Of a stretch of DNA of 64,000 nt, positions 44,001 through 56,090 are shown in pieces. The notes beneath the pieces are model-generated. The model was not told the origin of the DNA. It saw only the letters and a program-made list of their open reading frames with translations, and searched no databases. The translations under genes and the position numbers were made by a program. Origin of the DNA: Acanthornis magna (Eukaryota > Chordata > Aves > Passeriformes > Acanthizidae). Numbering within the stretch: position 1 is the first letter of the stretch; the number at the start of each line of letters is the position of its first letter. The DNA is taken from positions 558,001-622,000 of the forward strand of contig JAWUZG010000159.1 of assembly GCA_036785705.1 (NCBI GenBank), written 5' to 3'.

Positions 44001-46230
44001 AGGATGGGGAACTGCCCACACGTGCCGAGGAGCGTGTGGGACCAGAGGGACTCCTGACCTGGGGAGCAGGGGGTGGTGGCCTGGGGACAGTGGAGAGGGG
44101 TCTTGACCTGCAGTCCTGGGCAAAGGTCAGCAGCAGCACAGGACTTCTGCAAATCCCTGCTCTTCTGGGCTCCTGGTTCCCATCTGACCATTCCCATTTC
44201 TTCTCCAGCAGCCAGGGGGAACCAGCCCTTCCTTCCCCAGCAGAGCAGACCCCACACTCCCAGGACAGGCAGAGCAGCTCAGCAGGAGAAGCCTTTACCT
44301 GTCTGAAGGGTTGGGTTAGGCAGGGCAGGATTTTGTGTTCTATTCCATCTGTCACCACTTGCAGGAAGCACTGCTGGGACCAGCACAAATGTTGAGCTTT
44401 AGATGTGGTTTTGGCTGTTCCTTGCCAAACACCGCAGTGTTTGGTCAGGGTTCGGCTCTTTGAAGGCTTTTTTTCAGTTCAACTTCAAAATTTGCTCAAA
44501 CCCAGGGGGAAGACTTCCTGGTTTTGCTTCCTCTCTGTGCTGCTCCCTATAAAATTTCATTTCTCCTTATGGAAGAGTTCTGGTTCCTCAATGCTCCTCC
44601 TGAACATCTTGAATATTGTTTTGAAGCAGCCCTTCTGTGAGATGGAGTATCACCATGGCAGTTTGGGAGGTCCTGCTCTGAACTGAGCCAGACACAGCAA
44701 AGATCTGATGGTGGGTGACAGGCAGGGTCACAATGCTAAGGAGGCTGTGAGTGGAGATTTGGCCTTTTGCCTTTCTCCTCTGCCCTTGGATGCTTCTTTC
44801 TGGGCAAAAGGAGCTCTGCCCATGGGCTCCTGGCTCCCAGGGATGGATTGGGCTGGCACTGACGGAGAGTCACAGCCCGTGGGTTGTGATGGTGGCTGCC
44901 TGTGGGACACGGCTCTGCCCTGGGTGGTTTGTCCCTCTCTGCAGGCACTGTCCTTGCCATGTCCCTGTTTCCCAGGTCCCAGAGCTGACAGTCACTGCCG
45001 TGCCACTTTCCAAAGCCGTAGCCACTCAGACAAGCCTGGTGGGCATTTGCTGGGTGTCTGCCAGGCAGCCTGCAAGTGACCCTGCTGAAAACTTGTGGGA
45101 CAAAAGGCAAAGGGGAACTGAGTGCCTTCGTCTCTCCATCCTGGAACTCCACGTGCCAAGTTCCTCCAGCAGGGACACCCAGGACACTGTGGCCTCATCC
45201 CTTGGGGTCTCCTGAGGCTGCAGAGCCGAGGGATTACTGTGCTTGAGCAATAGCTGCATTTCACAACATCCTTGATTGGTTCAGGGATGTTGCCTCTGGC
45301 AACCTGGACTTCCTTGGATCCAGCATGAGATCTGCCTGCATCAGCAGCCTTGGGTTTCCTGTGCCTGAACCCCAACAGGAAATGAAAGTAACTGAATCAC
45401 TTCTTCTACCCTCACTTTTGTCCTGCAAGGAGAGACCAGCCAGCCCAGCTCTCCTGGCTGAGGGACACACGGGTGCTCCCCCCTCAGCCCTGCCTGGCTG
45501 CACCCTGGCTCCTGCCCCTGTCTCCAGCCATCGTGACATGAGCTATGACATGTCAGGCCTCAGAACTGTTGTCTTTGGGGCTTGATCCTGGGGTGATGGA
45601 TGTCTCCTCCTGTGCATGACTGCCCCATGACAGGGGCTGGAGGTGCAGGGCACCTCACTGATGTAGTTGCCCTGGTGCAGCTGCCCAGGTGCCCCTTTGC
45701 CAGCCCTGCAGGGTGTGGGGGTCCCTGCAGTCTGCTCACATAGGGTGAGAAGCTGTGACCTGCCTTCTTTAGCCATTGCTGTGCCCCAAGGCTACTCTGG
45801 TGTTTTTGGCAGGTCTGTGGTGTGACAGCAGCAGCTCACAGAGTAGTCAGGAGGCCCATGGGACAGGGATGGGGAGCAGCAGGGCTGGAACACTGCTCCT
45901 GGGCAGCCTGGCCTGTTCCCAGCTTTTGCTGGATGCAGGCTGCAGGAATATGGCTCTGTCAGGTTCAGCTGGCAGTGCCAAACCCAGCTCTGCTCCACAT
46001 CTGCCACTGCCACAGTGCCACTGCCGGCACTGACAGCTGGAAACTGGGCTGTTCCTCCAAGTTTCCGCCACACCTTCCCTGCCTTTGGTGAGAGGCACCA
46101 GGTGTGCCTCTGTGCTTGGCCATGCCATGCTGCCAGTGGCACAGAGGAGCAGGGCGGTGGCCAAGCAGGAAGTCCTGGGGACGCCCCCCGTGACTCCGCA
46201 CACCACCCTCGCTCGCGGTTCCCGTTTTGG
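41011..46230. other. Gene-free spacer between KIAA1755 and BPI
   Basis: About 5.2 kb with no recognisable exon chain. In particular, no second BPI/LBP-family copy was noticed. A GGGGAATTCCC kappaB-like site lies at 43809-43819. Open frames are short and overlap on both strands. Confidence 0.55.
43809..43819 (+). promoter_or_regulatory. NF-kappaB-like site upstream of BPI
   Basis: GGGGAATTCCC matches the GGGRNWYYCC kappaB consensus, and its inner ten bases are a perfect palindrome. It lies 2.5 kb upstream of the BPI start codon. One motif hit only; function is inferred. Confidence 0.35.
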
Positions 46231-46236
46231 CAGGGA

Positions 46237-46242
46237 TATAAA
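46237..46242 (+). promoter_or_regulatory. BPI: TATA box of BPI
   Basis: TATAAA within GGGATATAAAGG, 63 bases before the start codon. A start of transcription near 46265-46270 would leave a 5' UTR of about 30 bases. The surroundings are not a CpG island, fitting a tissue-restricted or inducible gene. Confidence 0.75.
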
Positions 46243-46299
46243 GGTAGTGCGGGCAGGGAGAGCCCAGCACGGCACGGCACGGCACTGCAGGAAGCCAGG

Positions 46300-49200
46300 A
46301 TGGGAGTGCAGAGCCTGGCGGTGGCTTGCGGGGCACTGGCCTTGTGCCTGGCACTCACCACAGCCACCAACCCCGGCTTCGTGGTGAGGATCACCCAGTC
46401 AGGCTTGGACTACGGTGGGTTCTGCTTCTGATTTCTCTCCTCACAGATGTGCTGGTGACAGAGGTGTGGAGCCAGGTACCCTGTGAGAAGTGCAGGGTCA
46501 TGAACCAGAATGAGGGATCCTCAGCCATGGGTGCCCATGTGAGCAGTACAGGGGCAGGATGGAGAAATCCTTGGACAGGGGTGCCAAATGCACTGTTGCC
46601 GTGTTGCACCTGTCTGCCCCCCACTCCACAACTTGATGGAGCCCCTGCAGAGGGGACCAGCCCTGTGGGGTCTCAAGGGGCTGCAGCCAGGCAGTGTTGG
46701 GGGCTGGCACAGCAGGAGGCTCCTGGTCCCACACCGCATGTCCAGGCAGCTGAGCCATGAGCCCTGGAGGAGGGAGCTGCAGAGGAGGAGGTGGGGAGGT
46801 TCGGGTGGGGCATTGACAGAGATGGATGGGCCCCGTGCTGGTTTTATCGAAGCAGGCAGAGCCCTGGCTCCAGCAGAGCGCGGTTATGGATTGAAATACA
46901 CTGTGTGAGAAACAGCTCATTTACCCAGCAGCTCTGCCAGCCGTGTGGGAGAGAACGTGGCTCCCCTTCCCAGACGGAGGCAGGGATGCAGCACCCACCG
47001 ATGCCATGCTGCTCCCTGGGACATAAACTCCATCCATCTTTGCCCAGTGCCCAGTGCCTCAGACCTCCCGCACACCTCACCTGGTTCGCAGCCTGAAGAG
47101 TGAGGACTGAGACCTCTCTCTCCTTTCTGTAGCCACTACCTTCCGCTGGGGCTTGCAAGCAGGACACCAGGCAGCATTGCCTGTGTGCTCACAGGGCTCT
47201 GTGTGTGGAGATTTGCTTTAAAGCCAGCTGGGAGATGGAAAGCAGCCAAAGCATCACCTGGATGTTTCCTTTGATCGTTCTGCTGCATGCCCGGTGTGTG
47301 CTCCAGCTCCCACGAGCAGTGGCAGTGACGCTCTCCCTGTGTCCCTGCAGCCCATCAGCAGGGGATCGCGATGCTGGAGAAGAAGCTGGCCCAGCTGAAG
47401 CTGCCAGACATCTCGGGTGACTCTCGTGTCATGCGCGTGGGGAAGGTGCACTATGAGCTCTCCAGGTGAGCCCTGCCAATGCCTTGGAGCCACCCACTGC
47501 CCCCCAGCCCAGCGAGGGGCAGGAGGGTTGGGGAGCACCAAGGACCATCCTGTCCCCTCCCTCCACAGCTCCCTGAGATGTTGGCCCTGTCCTTGATGCA
47601 GGCAGAGTCATTCCCATTTCGCTCCCTGCCCAAGGGGAAAAAGGGAACCAGGGTAACAGCACTATGGGTATGGGTGAATTTTGTGCGATCAAAGCCTGGG
47701 TGGTGGAGCTGGCCTTGCCTGTGGGACCAGGGCACACGTTCCCATGTGGAGCAGGAGTCCAGCTCCTGTGGAAATCGCAGCTCCCTGCTGCCCTGGGCAC
47801 GGCTCTGCTCCCGCGGTGCAGGGTTTGGAGCTGCCGTGGGTGGCTGCAAGGACCATGTACTCAAAGGTGCTGCTCTGCCCTCTGTGCCCCTGCCAGGCAC
47901 AGCTGTGCAGCAGCAGAACTGCAGCTGGGGATGCTGCCAGTGCAGCCCCCTCCACTCTCTCCTGCCCTCCTGCCCTTCCTTCTTCCCCCCCTCCTTTCTT
48001 CCCCCCCGCCCCCCCAGCCTTGTGCCTGCAAGTGAGGAACCACTGTAACATGACTATTCATTCTTGTATTTTTAGACTGCGCCTTCGTGATTTCCACTTG
48101 CCATACTCACGGATTACTCCGATCTCCAATGTGGGCTTGCAGGTCTCCATCTCCAACGCCTTTGCCGAGCTAGATGGGGACTGGCGGGTGAAGTTTTACT
48201 TTGTGTACGTGCCCAGCTCTCCCTCTCCCTATTCACTCCATGTCTCCCTCTCTGGACAGTTTTTTTCTCTTTTCCCTCTCCCCTGTGTTTTGGGCAGCTA
48301 TCACTTTGCTCCCCAGGTGCAATGAATAAAACAGGGTGGGAGGCAGGAATGAGGCACACGATGTGGGAGCTACACATGGACTCTTGGGTGTCTCTTCTAC
48401 TTCCCCTACTTTCTCTCACTCCCCTCTGTTTAAAAGTTACCTGTCCTAGTTTATGTGCCAGTGAAATTAGTTTCCCCTGAGTTTAAACACTTTGCATTGT
48501 CCTCTGAATACACCATACAAGGGGGAGACCGAGCTAGATAGATTCATCCTGAAGCTAATTTGAGGTCCCTTCACCAGACCTTGGCATTGAGAAACATCCC
48601 TTTCTCATCCCCCTCTCCCAGCAGCCGAGACCATGGCTCATTTGACCTGAAGGTGGAAAATGTCTACATCAAAATCAGCCTGAGCCTGGGCAGTGACACC
48701 GCTGGAAAGCCCACCATCAGCACCTCAGACTGCAGCACCCGCATCTCCAAAGTCCGGGTGCTCTTTTCGGGCAAGCTTGGGTATGTAACTTCACTGGAAG
48801 GTTTGGAAATACTGTGTGTTAGCTCACCTGCCGTGGGAATGTGGCTCTGCCATTGGAATGTGCCCTGGTGTGAGGAGTAAGTTGTTGGCAAATCTGAGGT
48901 TGCCTGGTCTTCAATCTGGCCTGAATTTCTCCTGCTGTGGCTGCACATTTAAGGGGTCGGGTGTGGTTAAGGCAGACCCCAGACTTCTGTGGTTTACCAG
49001 TGAGTCTATTTGCAAATGTAAACCCTGGGGCAAAGCCAGGTGCGAAATTGGTGTGGGAATGATGTTCCCCAGGTCTTGCATCTCTAGGGTCTCCCTTTCC
49101 TGGGCACATAATTCTGCAGTATGGCTCTGAGCTAGAGACAGGGCTTGTCTCTGTGTTTCTCTGCAGGTGGCTGTACAACCTTTTCCACAGCACTATTGAG

Positions 49201-52200
49201 TCCAGATTCCAGAAGATTTTGGAGGGCAAGGTATGTGAGAAATGGAGGGAAGGGCTCCAAGGTTTTCTGGTGGTCTTAAGCTGTCAGTTGTAGGTGATGT
49301 GCTGGAAGGATCAGATGTAGGGATGTAACTAGAGCCAGAGCACATGACTGTGTTGCCAATTCAGTGAAAACCAAAGGAATGGGCATTGCAGGCTCGATAG
49401 CATAGTGTGGCTCAGGCTGAATTTGAAACCTGCAGCTTTAGCCAAAGCCCAACATAATTGGTTCCTAATTAACAAAGACTTTTCTTTCCATGTGGTCAGT
49501 TAATTAGATCTTATGTCTCAGCCAAGCTCACTGTAACCTGATCAGAGCTATCCTTTAACCAGCCATGCTCTGGAGGGCTTTGGGGAGCACTGGGGGGAAA
49601 CTCTCATTCCTGGATTTCAGACATTTGCTGTTTTGTTTTTCTGAGGGGGGTCAGGCACCGCCTGGTACAGACAGTGACATGCAGGAGACCTGTAACAAGA
49701 CTTGGAAACAAGCTGTTAGCAATAATTACTACAAGGATAACTGGCATGAGTTACAGCCTCTCTGGATGTGAACCTTGCTCAGAAAGGAGGCAGTTAGAAC
49801 AGGCAAATCCCACTCCTGCAGCAGATCCCATCCTGCCCAGGCACTATTCCCAATTCCACGCAATGCTTCTCCCAAGGCCCCTGGGGTCTGTGGCAGCAGA
49901 TGGTCTGGCAGCAGGAGCAACACCAGGCCTCAGAGGCCTTTTCTGCTGTTCTGTCCCCAGGAAGAAGGGCAGCTCTGGGACTGCAAAGGGACCCCACTGC
50001 CCTCTGCACCTCCTCTGAGCCCCCTCTGCCCCACACACATTTCTCAGTGTCTTTGTGGAGTGATGGTGTGAGGGGCAATGGGCAGGAGAGGGCAGGGGCA
50101 GGGAGTGAGCTGCACCAGGACCCCAGGGCACAGCCTGGCCACAGCCCAGCCCAGGCAGCCTGTGTCTGCATTTGCTGCAATGTTTGGGCAGTCCTCGTGC
50201 CCCCAGTCCCAGGACACTGTTCAGAGGAAGATCCCAGTCACCGGGAGATCCAGGTCACAGGGAAATCCAGGTCACAGGGAAATCCAGGTCATGGGGAAAT
50301 CCCGGTCACTGGGACCAGGGCTGCATTTGCCTGCCTGCAGCAACATCCTCACAGGCATTTCCAACACTGACTGAAAAATATCACTGGGCACAGGGAAGAG
50401 CTGCAACCTGCTGTCACTAAGGCCATGCCAAAGGCTCTGTCCCCCCCTCCTCCTCCTCATCTCTGTCAGTGTGGTCACTGCCCCTCTGAAGTGCTGCATC
50501 TCCCCATCAGCTCTGTGGGCTGCATGCCCAGTCAGACAGATGATGGACAGATCCTGCCTGTGGTTTCTGTGGCATTACAGGGAAAACACTGAAAGGAGCT
50601 TGTGCAGATTTCCTCAGCCATCTGCAAGACTGTGCCCCGCAGTAAATTTCCCAGGCCAGTGGTGAGCCTGGAATCAAATCCCCGCTAATGCCAGGGCTTC
50701 ACTCATGGATGACAGAGGCAGAGGGATGCACTCTTCGATCCTGGCACACAGAGCTGTAGGAGCTCAGCAAAGCTCAGTTTCAATGCAGTCAATTCAATGC
50801 AGGGCAGTGCTCCTGCCCCTGCAGGGTGGGTTAACCCTTTCAGTTGCTCTCCTTTGGCCAAGTCCTGGCTTCTCAGCACAGTTCATTCCTGTGTGAGCCA
50901 CACAGGATTCCTTCCAAGGGCCTCCCCAGAAGGAATTGTGCAGAGGGGAAATAGCTGCAAGCAGATGCTTGTAGGTATAAACTCTGCTTGTGTCCTGAAC
51001 ACTTCATGTGCTGCCTGATGAATGGACACAATCATCACTGTGTGCTCTTTTATTTAAGCAGGCTTTGTCATGGAGCAGGGAATATAGCTGAGGCTCTGAG
51101 CAGGGGCTGTGACCTGGCTGCCCCTGCTCAGCTCCATGGCCTTTCTGTTCCACAGGTGTGTGACCTTGTGGCCAAGTCTGTGCACAACGAGCTCCAGACG
51201 TACCTCCAGACCCTGCCAGGTACTGAGGGGCTGCATGTGGGTTTAGGAGCAGTTCTTCCTAGCTTTTCCCAGCTGTGAGGACAGTGTTTTACCTTGTGTC
51301 CACTCCCCATCTCCTTGTATTCCGGCACCGAAGCTGGCAGCTGGGGAGCACCTTCTCAGCAGAGACAAATCACTCTGTGCCCTCTCTGGCTGCAGAGATC
51401 CCTCCAGGATCTGTGTCTCAGGACTGGCAGGGGCTCGAGCTGCCTTAGCTGGGGGACCCAGGCCATTCCTCAGGTTCAGGAGTTGGTTTGTATGGCTGAG
51501 AAACATCCAGGAGGAAAATGGTTTTTTTTTATTTCTAAACAGAAGCAAGCACAGGGGCAGTTGGTACTGACCTGATGCACCAGGAAGCCCAGGCATGGCA
51601 TTGCCCAGATGCCAGCAGAGGCCATCTGCTCGCAGCTTTCACAACCATCTCCTTCTCACTCACCTCTCTTCCTTGTGTTTACAGTCACAGCCAGGCTAGA
51701 TGCCAAGACTGGGATCGATTACTCCTTGGTGGCCCCCCCAACTGCTACAGCCCAGTCCCTGGACGCAGACCTGAAGGTGAGAGGCTGCCCTGGGGACACT
51801 TGATTTGGCCAATGCCATTACCACAGGCAGGTGGGAACCGAGGTTTTGGTACCTGCTGCAAATGCTGTTTACCAGCCTGAATCAGCAGGTGAGCCCCACT
51901 GCTATTTGTACCCTTTCTCCACCTCTCTCCTTCCTCACAGGGTGAATTCTACTCCCTGGCCCACCGCTCCACTGTCCCCTTCTCACCGCTGCCTCTGGCC
52001 TTCCCCTCGGATCACGACCGCATGGTTTACTTTGGAGCCTCCAGCTACTTCTTCAACACAGCCAGCATTGCCTACCACAAGGCTGGGGCACTGGTCTTCG
52101 AAATCACAGATGACACAGTGAGTGGCACGAGTGGGACAGGGCTGGCCCTGTGCCCCTTGCAGAGGTTCCATTGCTGAGGAGCTATGGGGGCAGCCAGCAG

Positions 52201-54612
52201 TCTTGGAGAAGCCCCAGTGAGAGAGCTGGGGGCTGTGGGATTGGGCTGGGCTGTTGGATATGGGTGTGTGTGGGGATGGGAGGGCTCGTCATGGGCTTCT
52301 CTGTGCCACATTGCCCCAGCGTGACAGTCCTCTCCCTACAGATCCCAAAGGAAGCTGACTTCCACTTGAACACCTCCATCTTCTCAGCCTTCATCCCTCG
52401 GGTGAGCAGTCTGGCCCTGACTGCCCAGAGCTCTTGCACACCCAGGCTTTGCTCTGTGCCACGTGTTCTGCCCCAGGAGCAGGACTTTGTGTGGCTGTTC
52501 CCATCCTCTCCCTATGCCCACACAGCTGGAGGAGATGTATCCAAACATGCCAATGAAGTTCAGGCTGTCCACTCCCACTGCTCCGTTCCTGACAATCGGA
52601 CCAGAAGGAATCTCGCTCAGGCCCATTGTGGATGCCCAGGCTTATGCCATCCTGCCTGACTCCAGCCTGGCTCCTCTCTTTGTTCTCAGCCTGGTGAGTT
52701 CAGGCACAGCCTGTGGCAGTGGGGCAAAGAAGGGAGGTTGAGCTGTGCTCAGTTCTGTTGCCCAGGTCCTGCCAGGGGAGGTGCTGGGTGCTGTTCGGGC
52801 ACAGTGGGGTGTCCCCAACAGAACAATCCCTGAGCTGACAAATGCCAGGTTTAATGCTGGCTGCAAACACAGCCCTGGATGGGCAGCGGTCCCGCTGTGT
52901 TTCAGCTGGTCAGAGCTGTTCCTGGGTGTCTGGTTTGGAGTGAGGTGGGGTGAGCACTGCCAGAGCTCTGTGCTCTCTCCCCAGACAGGGAACGTGTCCG
53001 CTGTCATCAACGTGAGATCCGGCCACATAATTGGGAGCCTGGATGTGGGCAGGTACAGAGGGGAACAGCCACCGGCTGGGCATGGGGGGGCTGGGGGTGC
53101 TTCTGTTTTGGGCCCAGGGACAGAGAGGGGGTGGGAAGGTCCCGGGGACGTGGACTTGGTGTAGAGCGAAAGAGCTGGAGCTGGAGGGAGTGGGATCTGC
53201 ATGGCCGTCAATGGGTGGAATTGCTCTCTCCATTGGGACATCCTCCACAGCACCACTTCTGTCCCTGCACAGGATCAGGCTCTCTCTGAAGGATTCAGCT
53301 GTTGGCTCTTTCCAGGTAAGCTCTCCTTGACCATGACAAGAGCCCCCAGCATGGGGGCCAGGACAAGGGCTCCTTCCCCCCTGGCCCCCAACACGGGACT
53401 TGAGGGTGCACCCAGGACCCCACATTGACCCACAGCCACCTCCTGCCTCAGCCTGCAAGGCTGGGAAAGGATGCAGAGCCAGATCCATTACTGCTCTCAC
53501 CCCAACATTTCCTACCCTGTTAATGCAGCCAGACAAAGCTGCTGCTGATGGCAAAGTGTGTGCCCATCCCAGCTCCTCATCTCCTTTTCCTAATTATCCT
53601 CCAGTACCTGCATGTCTCCAGTGCTGCAGGCTAAAGCTTTTCCTCCCCCTCTCCCCCTCCCCAGGTGCGAACGATGCAGTCCTTAATGAACATCTTGACT
53701 TCCAATGTCCTGCTCCCGCGTCTTAACGGTGAGAACCTTCTGAAGGGAATGGGGCTGCTGGAGCACCCTCCACTCGGGTTGCTCCATCCAAGTGGTCTCA
53801 GCTCGCTAATTAAATCCTCATTGCCAAGGCTGATCTGGGGGAAAAGCGCATGCAGGAGGCAGCAGCGAAGCGGTGGGAGCCTCTTGCTGCTCTGACAGGC
53901 TCCCAGCAGCAAGCGCAATGGAAAAAATGAGCCCTGTGCATTTCCTAATGCTTTCCAGACCCTCCCCCTGAATCCCTGCTTCTCCTGCCTCGCCAGCCAT
54001 TCGGACCAGAGTGGGGCTGGTGGCTGGAGGGGCCCAGGGGGGTGTCATGGCACAGAACGCAGCTCTTCTATGGAGCTTGGGAGGAGTTTCCTCTGCCTGC
54101 CCAGGAAGAGTGGAGGAGAGGAAAGGGCTGGGAGAAGGAGGTGGCCACCTTCTCTGTGTGCTCTGTGCTCCCTTAACTCCCATTCCCATCCCAATGCAGA
54201 CACGTGTGTTGTCTTTTCCAGCCCGGTTAGATGAGGGTTTCCCTCTGCCACTTCTGGACAGGATTCAGCTCTCCAACATCCTCATGAGGTTCCACCAGGT
54301 GAGTGAGGGGGAGCACCTGGTTCCAACTGAGGTCCATCCTGCTACCCCCAAATCTCTGCCTACCAGCACAGCCTCCAAATCCAGTTCCCCCAGCTGTGCT
54401 GGGAAACAACAGATGGGAGCATGCTCTCGGCCGAGAACCCAATGGCCCAGCAGCAAACCGGAGCACATGTGCCAATCCATTCTTCCCTTCCGAGATGTGG
54501 TGGGTGCTGGGGAATGCAGTTGCCAGGGCTGGTGGCAGCCCAGTGCTTTCTCTCTTCCTCCCAGAATTTCCTGCTGCTTGGAGCAGACGTTCAGTTCCAC
54601 CCCCAGGGATGA
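46300..54612 (+). CDS. BPI: BPI/LBP-family lipopolysaccharide-binding protein, 15 exons, 480 aa
   Basis: Secreted two-lobed lipid-binding protein of the BPI/LBP/CETP family, expected to bind bacterial lipopolysaccharide. Exons: 46300-46414, 47351-47465, 48076-48204, 48622-48780, 49167-49230, 51156-51219, 51685-51776, 51941-52117, 52342-52401, 52526-52693, 52985-53052, 53273-53315, 53665-53728, 54222-54298, 54565-54612. The total is 1443 nt, in frame, with TGA at the end. A signal peptide (about 1-23) precedes NPGFVVRITQSGLDYAHQQG. Cys157 (STSDCST) and Cys196 (EGKVCDLV) match the family's conserved disulfide. The C-terminus NFLLLGADVQF matches the BPI/LBP ending. Fifteen exons equal human BPI. 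BPI is chosen over LBP from position; sequence alone does not decide. Confidence 0.93.
48622..48780 (+). CDS. BPI: BPI exon 4 with NAGNAG acceptor
   Basis: The acceptor reads CTCCCAGCAGCC, so splicing after the first or second AG is possible (start 48622 or 48625). Both keep frame and differ by one Ser (V-S-R-D or V-R-D). The exon encodes SRDHGSFDLKVENVYIKISL and Cys157, and ends with donor GTATGT. The shorter form gives the same spacing as human BPI across this loop. Confidence 0.85.
49231..51155 (+). other. BPI intron 5
   Basis: The largest intron of the gene, 1.9 kb, holding a short tandem repeat at about 50227-50312. No exon was recognised inside. Confidence 0.8.
50227..50312 (+). repeat. 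17-bp tandem repeat, about five copies
   Basis: Copies of AATCCAGGTCACAGGGA with small changes (first copy AGATCCCAGTCACCGGG, last AATCCCGGTCACTGGGA). Located in BPI intron 5. Confidence 0.85.
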
Positions 54613-54845
54613 AGATAAGGCAGTGAGAACCCTCCAGCACTGCAAATACTCGATTCACCACTTTGCCCTTCCCTGCCCCCCTGCCAGAGCCAAAGACCAC
54701 CAGTCCTGCTGGTGTCCTGCACTGCTGCCTTGGCCCAGACCCCCAGCTGGGGCCTTACCCGGTGCTACCATGAGCTGGGGGTCCCAGCCACCCCATCTCG
54801 TCCTCCCTCTGAGCAGCAATAAAGGCACTGGTGCCAGGGCTATGG
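54613..54845 (+). other. BPI: BPI 3' untranslated region
   Basis: Non-coding sequence between the BPI stop and the AATAAA at 54818-54823, with cleavage expected about 20 bases further on. The 3' UTR is short, near 230 bases. Confidence 0.75.
54818..54823 (+). terminator. BPI polyadenylation signal
   Basis: Exact AATAAA 206 bases after the stop codon, followed by TGGTGTTGGT-type GT-rich sequence. Confidence 0.75.
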
Positions 54846-54989
54846 TGTTGGTATCACTGTCTGCACCTCGGACTGCACTGGGCCAGATGGGAACTGGCTC
54901 AGGACCACCTGGTTCAGCTGTTTCCATGGCTGTGGCCTTGGCAAGGTACCACAGAATACCTGTGTCCCACTGTCCTGTCCCTTTGCTCC

Positions 54990-55665
54990 AGGCTTGGGGC
55001 AGAGTGGCTGGAAAGAGCACAGTGGAAAAGGCTTTGGATGTGCTGGTCAACAGCAGCTGAACATGAGCCCCAGGTGGCTAAGAAGGCCGAGGACATCCTG
55101 GCCTGCATCAGCCATAGTGGGGCAGCTGGACCTGGGAAGGGATTGTCCCCCTGGCACTGGAGGCCCCATCTCAAGTCCCTCACTTCAAGAAGAGCACTGA
55201 GGAGCATTGCTGGAGCATTTGCAGAGAAGTGGAGTTGGGGAAGGGGCTGAAGCACCAGGAGCGGCTGAGGGAGCTGGGGGCGCTCAGCCTGGAGGAAAGG
55301 AGGCTCAGGTGGGAGCTTCTCACTCTCCCCAGCTCCCTGACAGGAGGGTGCAGCCAGGTGGGGGTCAGGCTCTGCTCCCAGAGTACAAGGGACAGGACAA
55401 GAAGACATGGTCTTAAGCTGTGCATAGGGAGCTTTAGGTTGGATATTAGGAAGAATTCCTTCACAGGAAATGTCGTAAGACATCGGAATAGGCTGATGGG
55501 CTGCCCAGGGAGGTGGTGGAATCACCACCCTTGGAGGTGTTTAAGCAAAGACTGGACTTAGTGCTCAGTGCCCTAGTCTAGTTCACATGGTGGTGTTGGG
55601 TCACAGGTTGAACTCGATGATCTCGGAGCTCTTTTCCAACCTCTTTAACTCTGTGAATTTGTGAT
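54990..55665 (+). mobile_element. CR1 LINE copy between BPI and CDK5RAP1
   Basis: Longest CR1 in the window. Ordered CR1 landmarks include GTGCTGGTCAACAGCAGCTG and AACATGAGCC, GGCTAAGAAGGCC, CATCCTGGCCTGCATCAG, GGAGCGGCTGAGGGAGCTGG, GCCTGGAGGAAAGGAGGCTC, then GGCTGCCCAGGGAGGTGGTG, GTTGAACTCGATGATCTC and CTTTTCCAACCTC, ending at ATTTGTGATTC. The reverse-transcriptase frame is broken and 5' truncated. It occupies most of the 1-kb gap between the two genes. Confidence 0.94.
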
Positions 55666-56090
55666 TCCGCGGCGGCGCCGCCCAGCAGCGGGGAGGGCCA
55701 GGAACGGCGGCGGGGCGGAACGCGGCGCCGAGGGGCGGAGGCGGCGGCGGGGCCGCTTTGTCGGCGCACGGCGGGGCCGCCCCGTCCCTGCCCGGCCGGT
55801 CCGTCCCCCAAAGCGCCCCCCCGGCCGTGGCCATGCTGCCCGGGGCCCGAGCGCTGCGGGCGGCGGGGCTGCTCCGCCCGCCCGGGGCCGCCCCCCGCAC
55901 CGGGGCCGCTCGCAGAGCGCGCTGCGGGCCGGGACAGCGGCCGGCGGGGCGCGGGCTGCCCGCGGGGCCCGACCTGCGGCACTTTCTGAGGGCAGCCGCC
56001 GCGGGGCAGCCCGGGCCGTCGCCGGTGCCGCCGCCTGAGCCGGGCTGTACCCCCGGGGCCCCTAAAGGTCTGTGGGTCTGCGCGGCCGGA
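55666..56090. promoter_or_regulatory. CDK5RAP1: CDK5RAP1 CpG-rich promoter and first exon
   Basis: Extremely GC- and CpG-rich from immediately after the CR1 tail through CDK5RAP1 exon 1. No TATA box was seen, as expected of a housekeeping gene. The ATG at 55833 is only about 170 bases from the CR1 end. Confidence 0.75.

Noticed and set aside
43400..44388. Frames of 250-285 codons in the KIAA1755-BPI spacer, considered as a second BPI-like gene
   Set aside because: Translations show no BPI-fold signatures such as the NPG start, the GLDYA motif or the paired cysteines, and frames overlap on both strands.
55229..55561. 110-codon plus-strand frame before CDK5RAP1
   Set aside because: It is a fragment of the CR1 element (translated CR1 3' sequence), not a host gene.
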